NCBI RefSeq assembly: GCF_009827575.1
Contig: NZ_WTYR01000001.1
Coordinates: 1,426,001-1,490,000, forward strand
DNA from: Alteriqipengyuania halimionae
GTDB lineage: Bacteria; Pseudomonadota; Alphaproteobacteria; Sphingomonadales; Sphingomonadaceae
Length of the DNA: 64,000 bases
Reading direction: 5' to 3'
Part shown: positions 43,828 to 51,479 of the stretch, piece after piece
How the letters are laid out: each line of letters starts with the position of its first letter
How positions within the stretch are numbered: position 1 is the first letter of the stretch
Notes under the pieces: generated by a model
Told to the model about the DNA's origin: nothing
Databases searched by the model: none
The model's input: only the letters and a program-made list of their open reading frames with translations
Position numbers and translations under genes: made by a program

Positions 43828-44247
43828 ATGAAGAAGCTCGCCAATGTCACCGCCGTCGCGATCGGCGGGCGCGGCCTACTGATCGCCGGACCGTCCGGCA
43901 GCGGAAAGTCGAGCCTCGCGCTCGAGCTGATCGACCGCGGCGCGCATCTGATCGGCGATGACGGCATCGTGGTCGAGGGCTTGGAGGGACGGCTGATCGT
44001 CCACCCGCCCGGCGAGACCGGTGGCCTCATCGAGATCCGCAATGTCGGCATCATCGAGCTCGAGCCCGTCAGCGCCCCGGCCTGTTTGTGGATCACGCTG
44101 GCAAAGGATCCCCCGCGCCTGCCGGTGGGGCCGGAAGAGCGCTGGGTGGCCGGTCACCCGCTGCCCGAGTTGCGGATCTTTCCATCGAAGCTTGCACTGG
44201 CCTTGCGGGTCGAGGCTGCGCTCGGGATGCACGGTCTCTCCGCCTGA
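43828..44247 (+). CDS. hprK: HPr kinase/phosphorylase, short alphaproteobacterial form
   Basis: This 139-residue protein matches only the C-terminal catalytic domain of HprK, with Walker A loop IAGPSGSGKSSLALELI and the LIGDDGIVVEGLEG block holding the catalytic Asp. It ends in LALALRVEAALGMHG. The N-terminal domain and part of the C-terminal tail of the Firmicute enzyme are missing, which is normal in alphaproteobacteria. It is predicted to phosphorylate HPr on the regulatory serine. It lies 13 bases after chvG, with rapZ, EIIA-Man and HPr downstream, so sensor kinase and PTS control genes form one block. Confidence 0.93.
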   Translation: MKKLANVTAVAIGGRGLLIAGPSGSGKSSLALELIDRGAHLIGDDGIVVEGLEGRLIVHPPGETGGLIEIRNVGIIELEPVSAPACLWITLAKDPPRLPVGPEERWVAGHPLPELRIFPSKLALALRVEAALGMHGLSA

Positions 44248-44298
44248 TCGCGAAATCGAGGGTTTCCTTTGGTTGGCCCCCCGCCCACAGTGAGGCCG

Positions 44299-45237
44299 AT
44301 GGCCGAGAATCGCGAAAAGCTTCAATTGCTGCTGGTCACCGGGCTGCTTGGCGCGGGCAAGAGCACCGCCTTGCGTCAGCTCGAGGATCTCGGTTGGGAA
44401 ATGATCGACAATTTCCCGCTGCGCTTCCTGCAGCGGCAGATCGACGATCTCACCGAAGAGGACCGGACGCAGGCCCCGATCGCGATCGGCTTCGACGTGC
44501 GCACCCGCGATTTCGTGCCGCGCAAGTTCCTGTCCTACCTCGAAACGCTCGAGGCGCGCGACGATATCGCCGTAACCCTGCTGTTCCTCGATTGCGCGGG
44601 GCAGGAGCTCGAACGGCGTTACAACGAGACCCGCCGCCCGCATCCGCTGGGGCATGGCCGCCCGGTCCACGAAGCGATGGCTGCCGAACGCGAATTGCTG
44701 GCCAGGCTGCGCGAGCGTGCGGACTTCGTGTTCGACACCACGCGCTTTTCCGCCAACGATCTCCAGCAGACGATTCGCGAGCATTTCTCTCCCGGCAGTC
44801 CGCGACAGATGGCGCTGACGGTGACGAGCTTCGGTTTTGCGCGCGGCATTCCGCCGGTGGCCGATCTCGTTTTCGACATGCGGTTCCTCGACAATCCGCA
44901 CTGGGACGAGAAATTGCGCCCGCTGACCGGGGAAGACGAGGAGATCGCGCAGCATATCGAGAGCGATCCCGCCTTCGCTCCGGCCTACGGCAAGATCGAA
45001 GACCTGATCCTCACCCTCCTCCCGCTCTACGAACGGCAGGGGCGCGGTTACCTGACCATCGCCTTCGGCTGCACCGGCGGACGCCATCGCTCGGTCTATT
45101 CGGCGCGCAAGGCGACGGCGGCCCTGCGCCTGGCAGGGTATTCGCCCACGCTCGTCCACCGCACGCTTCGATCGCGCGGCGCGGACCTTGTCGAGGGCAA
45201 CCAGCCCGCTCTCGATACGCGCCCCGGCACGGCGTGA
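44299..45237 (+). CDS. rapZ: RapZ family nucleotide-binding RNase adapter
   Basis: This 312-residue protein has a P-loop LLLVTGLLGAGKSTALRQLEDLGW, the IAIGFDVRTRDF segment and the C-terminal RapZ signature YLTIAFGCTGGRHRSVYSARK. In Enterobacteria RapZ directs RNase E to the small RNA GlmZ and senses glucosamine-6-phosphate, so controlling glmS. No GlmZ is known to me in this group, so the target here may differ. The ATG at 44299 is preferred to a TTG 10 codons upstream. It lies between hprK and EIIA, a conserved alphaproteobacterial order. Confidence 0.94.
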   Translation: MAENREKLQLLLVTGLLGAGKSTALRQLEDLGWEMIDNFPLRFLQRQIDDLTEEDRTQAPIAIGFDVRTRDFVPRKFLSYLETLEARDDIAVTLLFLDCAGQELERRYNETRRPHPLGHGRPVHEAMAAERELLARLRERADFVFDTTRFSANDLQQTIREHFSPGSPRQMALTVTSFGFARGIPPVADLVFDMRFLDNPHWDEKLRPLTGEDEEIAQHIESDPAFAPAYGKIEDLILTLLPLYERQGRGYLTIAFGCTGGRHRSVYSARKATAALRLAGYSPTLVHRTLRSRGADLVEGNQPALDTRPGTA

Positions 45238-45311
45238 CGAGCCGGGCTGACAGCGGGCGCAGAAATGTCTAAACGCGCCAATCCCCCAACGAGCGGAGCA
45301 GATTCGCGCCG

Positions 45312-45716
45312 ATGATCGGTATTATCCTCGTTACCCACGGCAAGCTGGCCGAGACCTTCGTCGAAGCGATGGAGCACGTGGTCGGCAAGCAGAAGGCGAT
45401 TGCGACCGTCTGCATCGGCCCGAACGACGACATGGAAGCGCGGCGTCAGGATATTGCCGACGCGGTCGCCTCGGTGAATTCGGGTGCCGGCGTCGTGATC
45501 CTGACCGATCTGTTCGGCGGCACGCCCTCCAACCTCGCAATCTCGCTGCTGCGCGAAGGCGAAGTGGAAGTCATCGCCGGGATCAACCTGCCGATGCTGA
45601 TCCGGCTGGCTGGGGCGCGCAAAACGATGCCGCTTGGCGATGCGGTGACGGCGGCGCGCGAGGCGGGCCGCAATTACATAACCGTCGCCTCCGAATTTCT
45701 GGCGCAAGACGCCTGA
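45312..45716 (+). CDS. PTS EIIA component, mannose family (EIIA-Man/ManX-like)
   Basis: This 134-residue EIIA-Man-type protein has the phosphorylatable His9 in ILVTHGKLAE, then VVILTDLFGGTPSNLAISLL and INLPMLIRLA, all typical of the fold. It accepts phosphate from HPr. Without EIIB, EIIC or EIID genes nearby it is more likely a regulatory EIIA than part of a sugar transporter, as proposed for related bacteria where EIIA, HPr and HprK lie beside ChvG/ChvI homologues. It shares one base with the HPr start (TGATG). Confidence 0.93.
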   Translation: MIGIILVTHGKLAETFVEAMEHVVGKQKAIATVCIGPNDDMEARRQDIADAVASVNSGAGVVILTDLFGGTPSNLAISLLREGEVEVIAGINLPMLIRLAGARKTMPLGDAVTAAREAGRNYITVASEFLAQDA

Positions 45717-45988
45717 TGCCCAGCGAAACCGTCACCGTGGTCAACGCCAAGGGGCTTCATGCCCGCGCCAGCGCCAAGTTCGTCGGCGCCGTTACCCAGC
45801 TTGCCGACGGGCTCGACGTGCAGGTGACCAAGGACGGGACCAGCGCGGGCGGCAGTTCGATCCTCGGCCTGATGATGCTCGGCGCGGCACGCGGCGACAC
45901 GATCGAAATCGCGGTCGAAGGCGAAAACGCCGACGCTGCGCTCGCCAAGCTGGTCGGCCTCGTCAAGGACGGTTTCGGCGAAGACTGA
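45716..45988 (+). CDS. ptsH: Phosphocarrier protein HPr
   Basis: This 90-residue HPr has the active-site His15 in NAKGLHARASAKF and regulatory Ser48 in AGGSSILGLMMLGA, the residue HprK would modify. Length and both sites are normal. The ATG overlaps the EIIA stop by one base, and the stop is one base before the methyltransferase ATG. EI (ptsI) is not in the window, so the phosphate source lies elsewhere. Confidence 0.95.
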   Translation: MPSETVTVVNAKGLHARASAKFVGAVTQLADGLDVQVTKDGTSAGGSSILGLMMLGAARGDTIEIAVEGENADAALAKLVGLVKDGFGED

Positions 45989-45989
45989 G

Positions 45990-46793
45990 ATGTCGCGCCG
46001 CCAGATCACCGGGTTCTCCAACCCCACCGTCAAATTCATGCGCTCGCTGCGCGAGAAGAAGCACCGCAAGCGCGAGGGCAAGTTCCTCGCCGAAGGGCTG
46101 CGGCTGCTGACCGATGCGCGCGAAACCGGCCATGTGCCCGAATTGCTGGCGCTGGCGACAGGCCGCGATTCGCACCCGCTGATTGACGCGCTGGAACAGG
46201 CGGTCGAGGCAGCGGGCGGCGAGGTTCTCGAAATGGAGCCCGCCCTGCTCGCCAAGGTGACGGGCAAGGACAATCCACAAGCGGTCGCGGGCGTGTTCGC
46301 CGAGTTCGGTACTTCGCTCACCGCACTCGATCGGAGCAGCGCCGACATCTGGCTGGTCGCCCAGGCGCTGCGCGATCCGGGCAATCTGGGCACCATGCTT
46401 CGCACGGGCGACGCCATCGGAGCGGGCGGACTGATCCTGATCGACGATTGCGCCGATCCGTTCAGCGTCGAAGCCGTGCGCGCCAGCATGGGTGCGGTGT
46501 TCACCCAAAGGCTCGCGCGGGCGAGCTGGGACGAGTTCGAGGGGTGGCTGCGGGGCGGAGACGGCCAGCTCGTCGCCGCGTCCTTGCGCGAGGCCGTGCC
46601 CTATCGCGGCGCGCCCTATACCGCGCCATGCTTCGTGATGGTCGGCAACGAATCGCAAGGCCTGCCGGAAAGTTACGAGGCGGCGTGCGACCTGCGCGTC
46701 ACCATGCCGATGCGCGGGCGCGCCGACAGCCTCAACGCGGCGGTTGCAGCGGCAGTGCTGGGCTACGAGGTGCTGGCGAGCCTCGACGGGTGA
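45990..46793 (+). CDS. TrmH/SpoU-family RNA 2'-O-methyltransferase
   Basis: This 267-residue protein has an N-terminal RNA-binding domain (about 1-95) opening ITGFSNPTVKFMRSLREKKHRKREGKFLAEG. The trefoil-knot SPOUT domain has DPGNLGTMLRTGDAIGAGG (motif 1), the VGNESQGLP motif and MPMRGRADSLNAAVAAAVLGYE (motif 3). It methylates a ribose 2'-OH in rRNA or tRNA; RlmB- and TsnR-like activities are possible, and the exact site is not predictable. It is the last gene of the chvI-chvG-PTS block and is followed by a hairpin without a T-run. Confidence 0.92.
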   Translation: MSRRQITGFSNPTVKFMRSLREKKHRKREGKFLAEGLRLLTDARETGHVPELLALATGRDSHPLIDALEQAVEAAGGEVLEMEPALLAKVTGKDNPQAVAGVFAEFGTSLTALDRSSADIWLVAQALRDPGNLGTMLRTGDAIGAGGLILIDDCADPFSVEAVRASMGAVFTQRLARASWDEFEGWLRGGDGQLVAASLREAVPYRGAPYTAPCFVMVGNESQGLPESYEAACDLRVTMPMRGRADSLNAAVAAAVLGYEVLASLDG

Positions 46794-46818
46794 CAAAGGT
46801 GACACCGCGTCACCTTTG
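46794..46818. other. Perfect inverted repeat immediately after the methyltransferase stop
   Basis: CAAAGGTGAC (46794-46803) and GTCACCTTTG (46809-46818) form a perfect 10-base stem with loop ACCGC, starting at the first base after the stop codon. No T-run follows on the plus strand, so it is not a standard terminator. It may stabilise the 3' end, or mark the edge of the AT-richer segment to the right. Confidence 0.6.
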
Positions 46819-46985
46819 AGACCTCTTAGAATAACTAGGCTTTTTAGCAACTTATAAACAGATCGTGTCCGCGGACGGACAGCCGACAGGGAAGCTTTAT
46901 TGCGGGCAGCCCATGGGAGTGAGATCGACGAAGTCAAAGAGCGGGCGAGAGTTTAGCCAATTCCGTCCGAGTAGGAAAATCATCG

Positions 46986-47897
46986 TCATTGACTGCTATT
47001 GGGGCGCTCTATCCGAGGGGAAATGAACGGTGGTATTCTATTCGTACCAAAATATCTTCTTATGAACGTGTCTTGCGCCTTGTTTGACGAAACGACGCAA
47101 TGAGCGGCGCGTTCTACAGTTAGGCGATTTGCAATCCTGACAGCTTGTTCATGGGTCATTAGATCAGCTCTCGCCTGAACCTCAGGATTTCCAGCTACCA
47201 ATAGAAGCTTCGTCGGACTCAATGGCATCGCAACTTGCCCATCCGGCGTTCGCAAAGGCACCAGCACGACCGGATGGTCGGATAGTAGAAGCCCATACTT
47301 GGCTCTCGAACAGTCCATAATTCTCCATGGCAAACTCGTGATGTACCGAGTCGTTCGATCTTGGCCAACAGCATCCACGAACATTCGGAACGCGCTCTCC
47401 TTGACTATGCCCGGGTTGAGCCCTTCAAGAAATTCATTAGCTGTCGCTGGCATTCCTGGTTTGCGCATTTCCGCATATCGTTCGGACACATCAGCATGCT
47501 TCCAAATCTCCTCTAGGGAACTGAGAACACCTTCCAACTGAAAAGGTGTCCGCAAAAGCAAGGCACGCATGAAAATGGCCCAGCGCTCCCGGACTGTATC
47601 ATTACGGATTGCCTCTCGTTCGGATAACAGTGCCTCAAGAGCATCGGCAGCCCAGTCGTCAATCCTCTGAAAAAGGCCCCATTCGGCAGCTTGAGCCGAC
47701 CATTCATCCATATCGGTGCGCGGATGCCGATAGAGGTCTTTCTTGTATCCGGTCGCCGCCGGAAATACGCGATGGCGCACAACGGCGTCACCAAACTTCT
47801 GGTATCGTTCTATACACCCATCATTTCCTACCCACCTCCGTTGAAAAAACTCAGGTAAGTAATGATGGCGGACAGGAGCCTTTTGAACTCCTGGCAC
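46986..47897 (-). CDS. DUF4238 domain-containing protein, probable accessory gene
   Basis: This 303-residue protein has the DUF4238 pattern: N-terminal APVRHHYLPEFFQRRWVGNDG, a helical middle (LFQRIDDWAADALEALLSE, RERWAIFMRALLLRTPFQ), PWRIMDCSRAKYGLLLSDHPVVL, and C-terminal ANRLTVERAAHCVVSS. The start is GTG, beginning on the base right after the rmuC TAG. Base composition differs from the surroundings: two sampled 60-base rows contain 25 and 32 G/C, against clearly higher content in neighbours, suggesting transfer. DUF4238 proteins are sporadic in bacteria; function is unknown, and a defence-related role has only been suggested by such scattered distribution. Confidence 0.85.
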   Translation of the reverse strand: MPGVQKAPVRHHYLPEFFQRRWVGNDGCIERYQKFGDAVVRHRVFPAATGYKKDLYRHPRTDMDEWSAQAAEWGLFQRIDDWAADALEALLSEREAIRNDTVRERWAIFMRALLLRTPFQLEGVLSSLEEIWKHADVSERYAEMRKPGMPATANEFLEGLNPGIVKESAFRMFVDAVGQDRTTRYITSLPWRIMDCSRAKYGLLLSDHPVVLVPLRTPDGQVAMPLSPTKLLLVAGNPEVQARADLMTHEQAVRIANRLTVERAAHCVVSSNKAQDTFIRRYFGTNRIPPFISPRIERPNSSQ

Positions 47898-49253
47898 CTA
47901 AATTGCCGACTTTTTCTTATCCGTCCCATCGGCAATCTGTGCGGCGTCCTCGGCGGTGTAGCGCGGGGCGGCTTCGACGAGCGGGACGTCGGGGATCTCG
48001 GCCTTCCCGATCTCGATTCCCTTGTCGGCCATACGGCGTCCTGACGAGAGCACGTTGCGTTCGAAGCTGCCGACGAACTTGTTGTAATTGTTGACCGCGC
48101 TTTCGAGCCCGCCGCCGACGCGTTTCAGATGCTCGGAGGCAGCGCGCAGGCGGTCGTAGAGTTCCGCACCCATCGCGCCGATCGCGCGCGCTTCGTCGGC
48201 CATCTTGTCCTGCCGCCAGACTTGCGCGACCGTGCGCGCGATTGCGACCAGGTTCGTAGGAGTCGCCAGCAAGACCTTGTTGCGGAACGCAAAATCCCAC
48301 AGCTCGGGATCATGTTCGAGCGCGGCGGCGACGAAATGCTCACCGGGCACGAACATCACCACGTAATCGGGCGAATCCTCGAACTGGCTCTGATAGCTTT
48401 TCGAACCCAGCGTCTGCACATGGTTGCGCATCGACTTGGCGTGAAGGTCGAGATGGCGCACCCGCTCCTCGTCGCCCTCGGCCTCGAACGCGGCCTGATA
48501 GGCATTCAGAGAGACCTTGGCGTCGATCACCAGCTTCTTCTGGCCGGGCACATGCACGATCGCATCGGGCCGCAGCCGCCCCTCATCGGACTCCAGCGAA
48601 TGTTCGAGATCGAAATCGGTGTGTTCGGACAGGCCGCACTGCTCGAGCACGTTCTGCAGCGCGCGCTCGCCCCAGCGCCCGCGCGCCTTGGGTGCGTTGG
48701 TAAGCGAATTGCCGAGCCGCTGCGCCTCGCGGCGGACATCTTCCTGCCCTTTCCGCATTTCCTCGATCTGCGTGCGCAGGCCGCTGAAGGCATCGGCGCG
48801 CTGTTTTTCGAGGCTGCCGACCTGATCCTCATAGGCCTTGAGCCGCTCGCTAACGGGCTTGAGGAGAGAGGCGACCGCTTCCTTGTTGGCCTTTTCGGCG
48901 GTGCCGAATTTCTCGTCCGCGCGCTTGAGGAATTCCTCCTGCGCCTTCGACAGCACTTCGCCGCTGGTCGCCTTGAACTGGTCGACCAGTGCCTCGCGCG
49001 CCTCGCGCATCTGCTCCAGCTGCTTGTCAAAATTTCCGGCATTGGCCTCGAGCGTGGCGATCTTTATTTGCGCCTCGCCCAGTTCCTTGGTGGCGCGCTT
49101 GAACTCATCCTCGCGCGCAGTGCCCTCCGCTTCGCGTTCGGCCAGCTTGGCCTTCAAATCCGCTGCGGGTTTTCCGCCGAAATGGAGCCCCAGCGCGATG
49201 CCGATGCCAAGGCCGAGTAAGAGGGCGATAATGGTGAGAAAAGTCGGGTCCAT
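47898..49253 (-). CDS. rmuC: DNA recombination protein RmuC
   Basis: This 451-residue protein has an N-terminal membrane helix (FLTIIALLLGLGIGIALGLHF), a long coiled coil (about 30-190, with KLAEREAEGTAREDEFKRATKELGEAQIKIATLEAN) and a PD-(D/E)xK-like nuclease domain (about 195-385). The nuclease domain has APKARGRWGERALQNVLEQCGL, RPDAIVHVPGQKKLVIDAKVSLNAY (Asp and Lys) and MFVPGEHFVAAAL. RmuC limits recombination between short inverted repeats. The C-terminal tail (to DGTDKKKSAI) abuts the DUF4238 GTG without a gap. The start ATG follows a short region with palindromic repeats. Confidence 0.93.
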   Translation of the reverse strand: MDPTFLTIIALLLGLGIGIALGLHFGGKPAADLKAKLAEREAEGTAREDEFKRATKELGEAQIKIATLEANAGNFDKQLEQMREAREALVDQFKATSGEVLSKAQEEFLKRADEKFGTAEKANKEAVASLLKPVSERLKAYEDQVGSLEKQRADAFSGLRTQIEEMRKGQEDVRREAQRLGNSLTNAPKARGRWGERALQNVLEQCGLSEHTDFDLEHSLESDEGRLRPDAIVHVPGQKKLVIDAKVSLNAYQAAFEAEGDEERVRHLDLHAKSMRNHVQTLGSKSYQSQFEDSPDYVVMFVPGEHFVAAALEHDPELWDFAFRNKVLLATPTNLVAIARTVAQVWRQDKMADEARAIGAMGAELYDRLRAASEHLKRVGGGLESAVNNYNKFVGSFERNVLSSGRRMADKGIEIGKAEIPDVPLVEAAPRYTAEDAAQIADGTDKKKSAI

Positions 49254-49321
49254 GCGCCGATGTTACGCGGAACGGAAGCGGAACGCCAGCGCGCCCGTGG
49301 CACCATCAACAATCGCCGGCG

Positions 49322-49341
49322 CCCCGGACTTGATTCCGGGG
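49322..49341. repeat. REP-like palindrome (copy 1)
   Basis: CCCCGGA (49322-49328) and TCCGGGG (49335-49341) pair perfectly around CTTGAT, in the 173-base gap between rmuC and a small membrane-protein gene. Palindromes of the form CCGGA-N-TCCGG followed by GTC or GAC are familiar intergenic repeats in Sphingomonadales and Caulobacterales. Confidence 0.7.
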
Positions 49342-49379
49342 TCGGTCACCATTGGCTGTACGGAGGAAGAAGAAGCACT

Positions 49380-49400
49380 ATCCCGGATCATGTCCGGGAT
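49380..49400. repeat. REP-like palindrome (copy 2)
   Basis: ATCCCGGA (49380-49387) and TCCGGGAT (49393-49400) pair perfectly around TCATG, 38 bases from copy 1 and sharing its CCGGA/TCCGG core. It is followed by GACGATGACG, as is common for these intergenic repeats. The gap otherwise contains no visible gene. Confidence 0.7.
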
Positions 49401-49426
49401 GACGATGACGGAAGAGCCCTCCTGCC

Positions 49427-49618
49427 CTACTCTAAATCCGCGCGCTTTCGCGAATCGAGCCAGTTCATCAGGAGATGGAACAACACGCCGAAGACCACGA
49501 AATAGATCGCGAATCCAAGGACGTACGACCCGCGAACCGGATCGTCATCCATCATCCGCCAGCCGGTCATGATCGTGGCATAGACGAGTGCCGCGACGAG
49601 GGACCGGCGCCAGCTCAT
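49427..49618 (-). CDS. Small membrane protein, two transmembrane segments
   Basis: This 63-residue protein has two hydrophobic helices (about 5-22, [18 protein letters not shown], and 30-50, [21 protein letters not shown]) with the connecting MMDDDPVRG loop and a basic-acidic end (DSRKRADLE). The ATG at 49618 overlaps the def stop by 4 bases (ATGA), which supports it as a real coupled gene, while the longer in-frame reading through def is noise. Function unknown. The REP-like palindromes follow its stop. Confidence 0.72.
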   Translation of the reverse strand: MSWRRSLVAALVYATIMTGWRMMDDDPVRGSYVLGFAIYFVVFGVLFHLLMNWLDSRKRADLE

Positions 49619-50184
49619 GCGGCTTGCAGTTTGCGCAGTTTCTTCAGCGCCATGTTGCGCTTGAGACGGCTCAAATGGTCGATGAACAGCACGCCTTCGA
49701 GGTGATCCATCTCGTGCTGGATGCAGGTCGCCATCAGGCCGGTCATGTCTTCCTCGTGTACCTTGCCGTCGAGATCCTGGTAGCGGACGCGGCAGGTCGC
49801 GGGGCGATCGACATCGGCGTAGATCTCGGGGACCGAGAGGCAGCCTTCCTGGTACGTCGCCAGTTCGTCGGCCGGATCGAGGATTTCGGGATTGATGAAG
49901 GTGCGCGGATTGCGGACCACCGGGCGGTGATCGTGATCGCAGGCCTCGACGTCGCAATCTTCGGGCTGCTCGTTTTCGTCCGGCTCCTGCAGGTCGATCA
50001 CCAGCACGCGCTTGGGCACGCCCACCTGGATCGCGGCAAGGCCGATGCCGGGCGCGGCGTACATCGTCTCGAACATGTCATCGACGAGCGTGCGCAGATC
50101 GTCGTCGAACTCGTCCTTTTCGACGGGAACGGAGACGGTCTTCAGCCGGGGGTCCGGCACTTCAAGGATTTCGCGAATAGCCAT
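49615..50184 (-). CDS. def: Peptide deformylase
   Basis: Def removes the formyl group from nascent N-terminal Met. The 189-residue protein has all three motifs: [10 protein letters not shown] (about 46-55), EGCLSVPE (metal Cys115) and [12 protein letters not shown] (metal His and catalytic Glu). Between the first two is an acidic insertion, about residues 68-88, with Cys77, Cys82, His84 and His86, not present in E. coli Def. Fmt, the enzyme that adds the formyl group, is encoded 1.3 kb away on the other strand. It is coupled to the small membrane protein gene downstream. Confidence 0.96.
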   Translation of the reverse strand: MAIREILEVPDPRLKTVSVPVEKDEFDDDLRTLVDDMFETMYAAPGIGLAAIQVGVPKRVLVIDLQEPDENEQPEDCDVEACDHDHRPVVRNPRTFINPEILDPADELATYQEGCLSVPEIYADVDRPATCRVRYQDLDGKVHEEDMTGLMATCIQHEMDHLEGVLFIDHLSRLKRNMALKKLRKLQAA

Positions 50185-50215
50185 GCTGCAAATATAGGCG
50201 CGCGCGCGTTTTTAT

Positions 50216-50800
50216 TCAACGCGGCGTTTGCGCACGTGCAGCAGCCTGGCGGCCGAGTTCCTCCCACACGAGCGGGAAGCTGTCGAACCCGTCCGAGCCC
50301 AGGAAGTGCCCGCCATCGGCAAGCACGATGCATTCGGCATCGAGCGAGGCGGCCAGATCGCGCGAGAGATCGGCCGATACGATCTCGTCGTTCTGGGCCG
50401 CGATAACCGTCCGCTGCGGCGCGACGGCGCGGACCGTCGCAGGATCGTAATCGCGTTCGGCCATGAACGCATCGAGTTCGGGGATGTTGGGCAGCTTCTG
50501 CTCGAATCCGGAGATCGCGATCAGCCCGCCGATCCGGGCATCGGGGTGGCGGGCGAGGAAACGCAGGGTCGCGATGCAACCAAGGCTGTGCGCGACGAAA
50601 AAGGTATTGGCGTCCAGCGTCGTCGCTTCGCGCTCCAGCGTTTCCAGCCAGGCCTGCGCGTCGGGCGCGGTCGAATCGGGCAAGGGGAAAATCCGGGTCG
50701 TGCCGCCCTCACCCTCGACCTTGGCCTTGAGCCATTCGAACCAGTGATCGGTGGGCGAGGCCATGTAGCCGTGGACGATGTAGACGGTCTTTGCGCTCAT
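50216..50800 (-). CDS. RBBP9/YdeN-type alpha/beta hydrolase
   Basis: This 194-residue hydrolase of the RBBP9/YdeN group opens TVYIVHGYMASPTDHWFEWLK. It has the nucleophile Ser in FFVAHSLGCIATLRFL, the acid region AAQNDEIVS (Asp) and the catalytic His in LADGGHFLG. Members are small serine hydrolases of poorly known substrate. It lies upstream of def on the same strand with a 31-base gap and downstream of recR by 27 bases, so it may be co-transcribed with them. Confidence 0.88.
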   Translation of the reverse strand: MSAKTVYIVHGYMASPTDHWFEWLKAKVEGEGGTTRIFPLPDSTAPDAQAWLETLEREATTLDANTFFVAHSLGCIATLRFLARHPDARIGGLIAISGFEQKLPNIPELDAFMAERDYDPATVRAVAPQRTVIAAQNDEIVSADLSRDLAASLDAECIVLADGGHFLGSDGFDSFPLVWEELGRQAAARAQTPR

Positions 50801-50827
50801 GGACGTATCCTCGCGTTCGTATACCGG

Positions 50828-51427
50828 TCAGTTGTGGATCGGACGGCGCGCGCGCAAGGCCTGCGCCAGCGTGCCTTCGTCGAGATAGTCGAGTTCGCCG
50901 CCCACCGGCAGGCCGTGGGCGAGCTGCGTGACCTTGACCGGAAACGCTTCCAGCCGTTCGGACAGATAATGCGCGGTGGTCTGCCCTTCGAGCGTCGCGT
51001 TCATGGCGAGAACCACCTCATCGATACCGCCCGCCTCGACCCGGGCGAGCAGTTCGCCGACGGTCAGATCCTCGGGCCGCACGCCGTCGAGCGCGGAGAG
51101 CTTGCCGCCAAGCACGTGATAGGTGCCCTGGAAGAGCCGCGCACGGTCGAGCGCCCACAGATCGGACACGTCCTCGACCACGCAGATCGCTTTTGCATCG
51201 CGGCGCGGATCGGCGCAGATTCCGCAGGGGTTGCGGGTGTCGACATTGAAGCAGATCTCGCATTCGACCAGCGTGTCCTGCACCGCGGCCAGTGCCTCGA
51301 CCATCTGCGGCAGCGCCCGCTCGCGGTTCTTGACCAGCCACAGCACCGCCCGCCGCGCGGAGCGCGGGCCAAGGCCGGGAAGCCGTGCGAGGGCGGATGC
51401 CAGCGCTTCGATCTCTTGCGATGCCAT
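50828..51427 (-). CDS. recR: Recombination protein RecR
   Basis: RecR works with RecO and RecF to load RecA at gaps. The 199-residue protein has an N-terminal helix-hairpin-helix ([14 protein letters not shown]), a four-cysteine zinc finger ([16 protein letters not shown]), a Toprim domain ([13 protein letters not shown]) and a C-terminal RecR domain ([16 protein letters not shown]). The ATG at 51427 is chosen; the longer frame upstream would run into fmt's promoter. It is divergent from fmt with 52 bases between them. The usual partner gene for YbaB is not adjacent. Confidence 0.95.
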   Translation of the reverse strand: MASQEIEALASALARLPGLGPRSARRAVLWLVKNRERALPQMVEALAAVQDTLVECEICFNVDTRNPCGICADPRRDAKAICVVEDVSDLWALDRARLFQGTYHVLGGKLSALDGVRPEDLTVGELLARVEAGGIDEVVLAMNATLEGQTTAHYLSERLEAFPVKVTQLAHGLPVGGELDYLDEGTLAQALRARRPIHN

Positions 51428-51479
51428 GGGGGCACAGATAGGGCGCTGACACGCAATGCGAAAGGACGCCGATAAAGCT

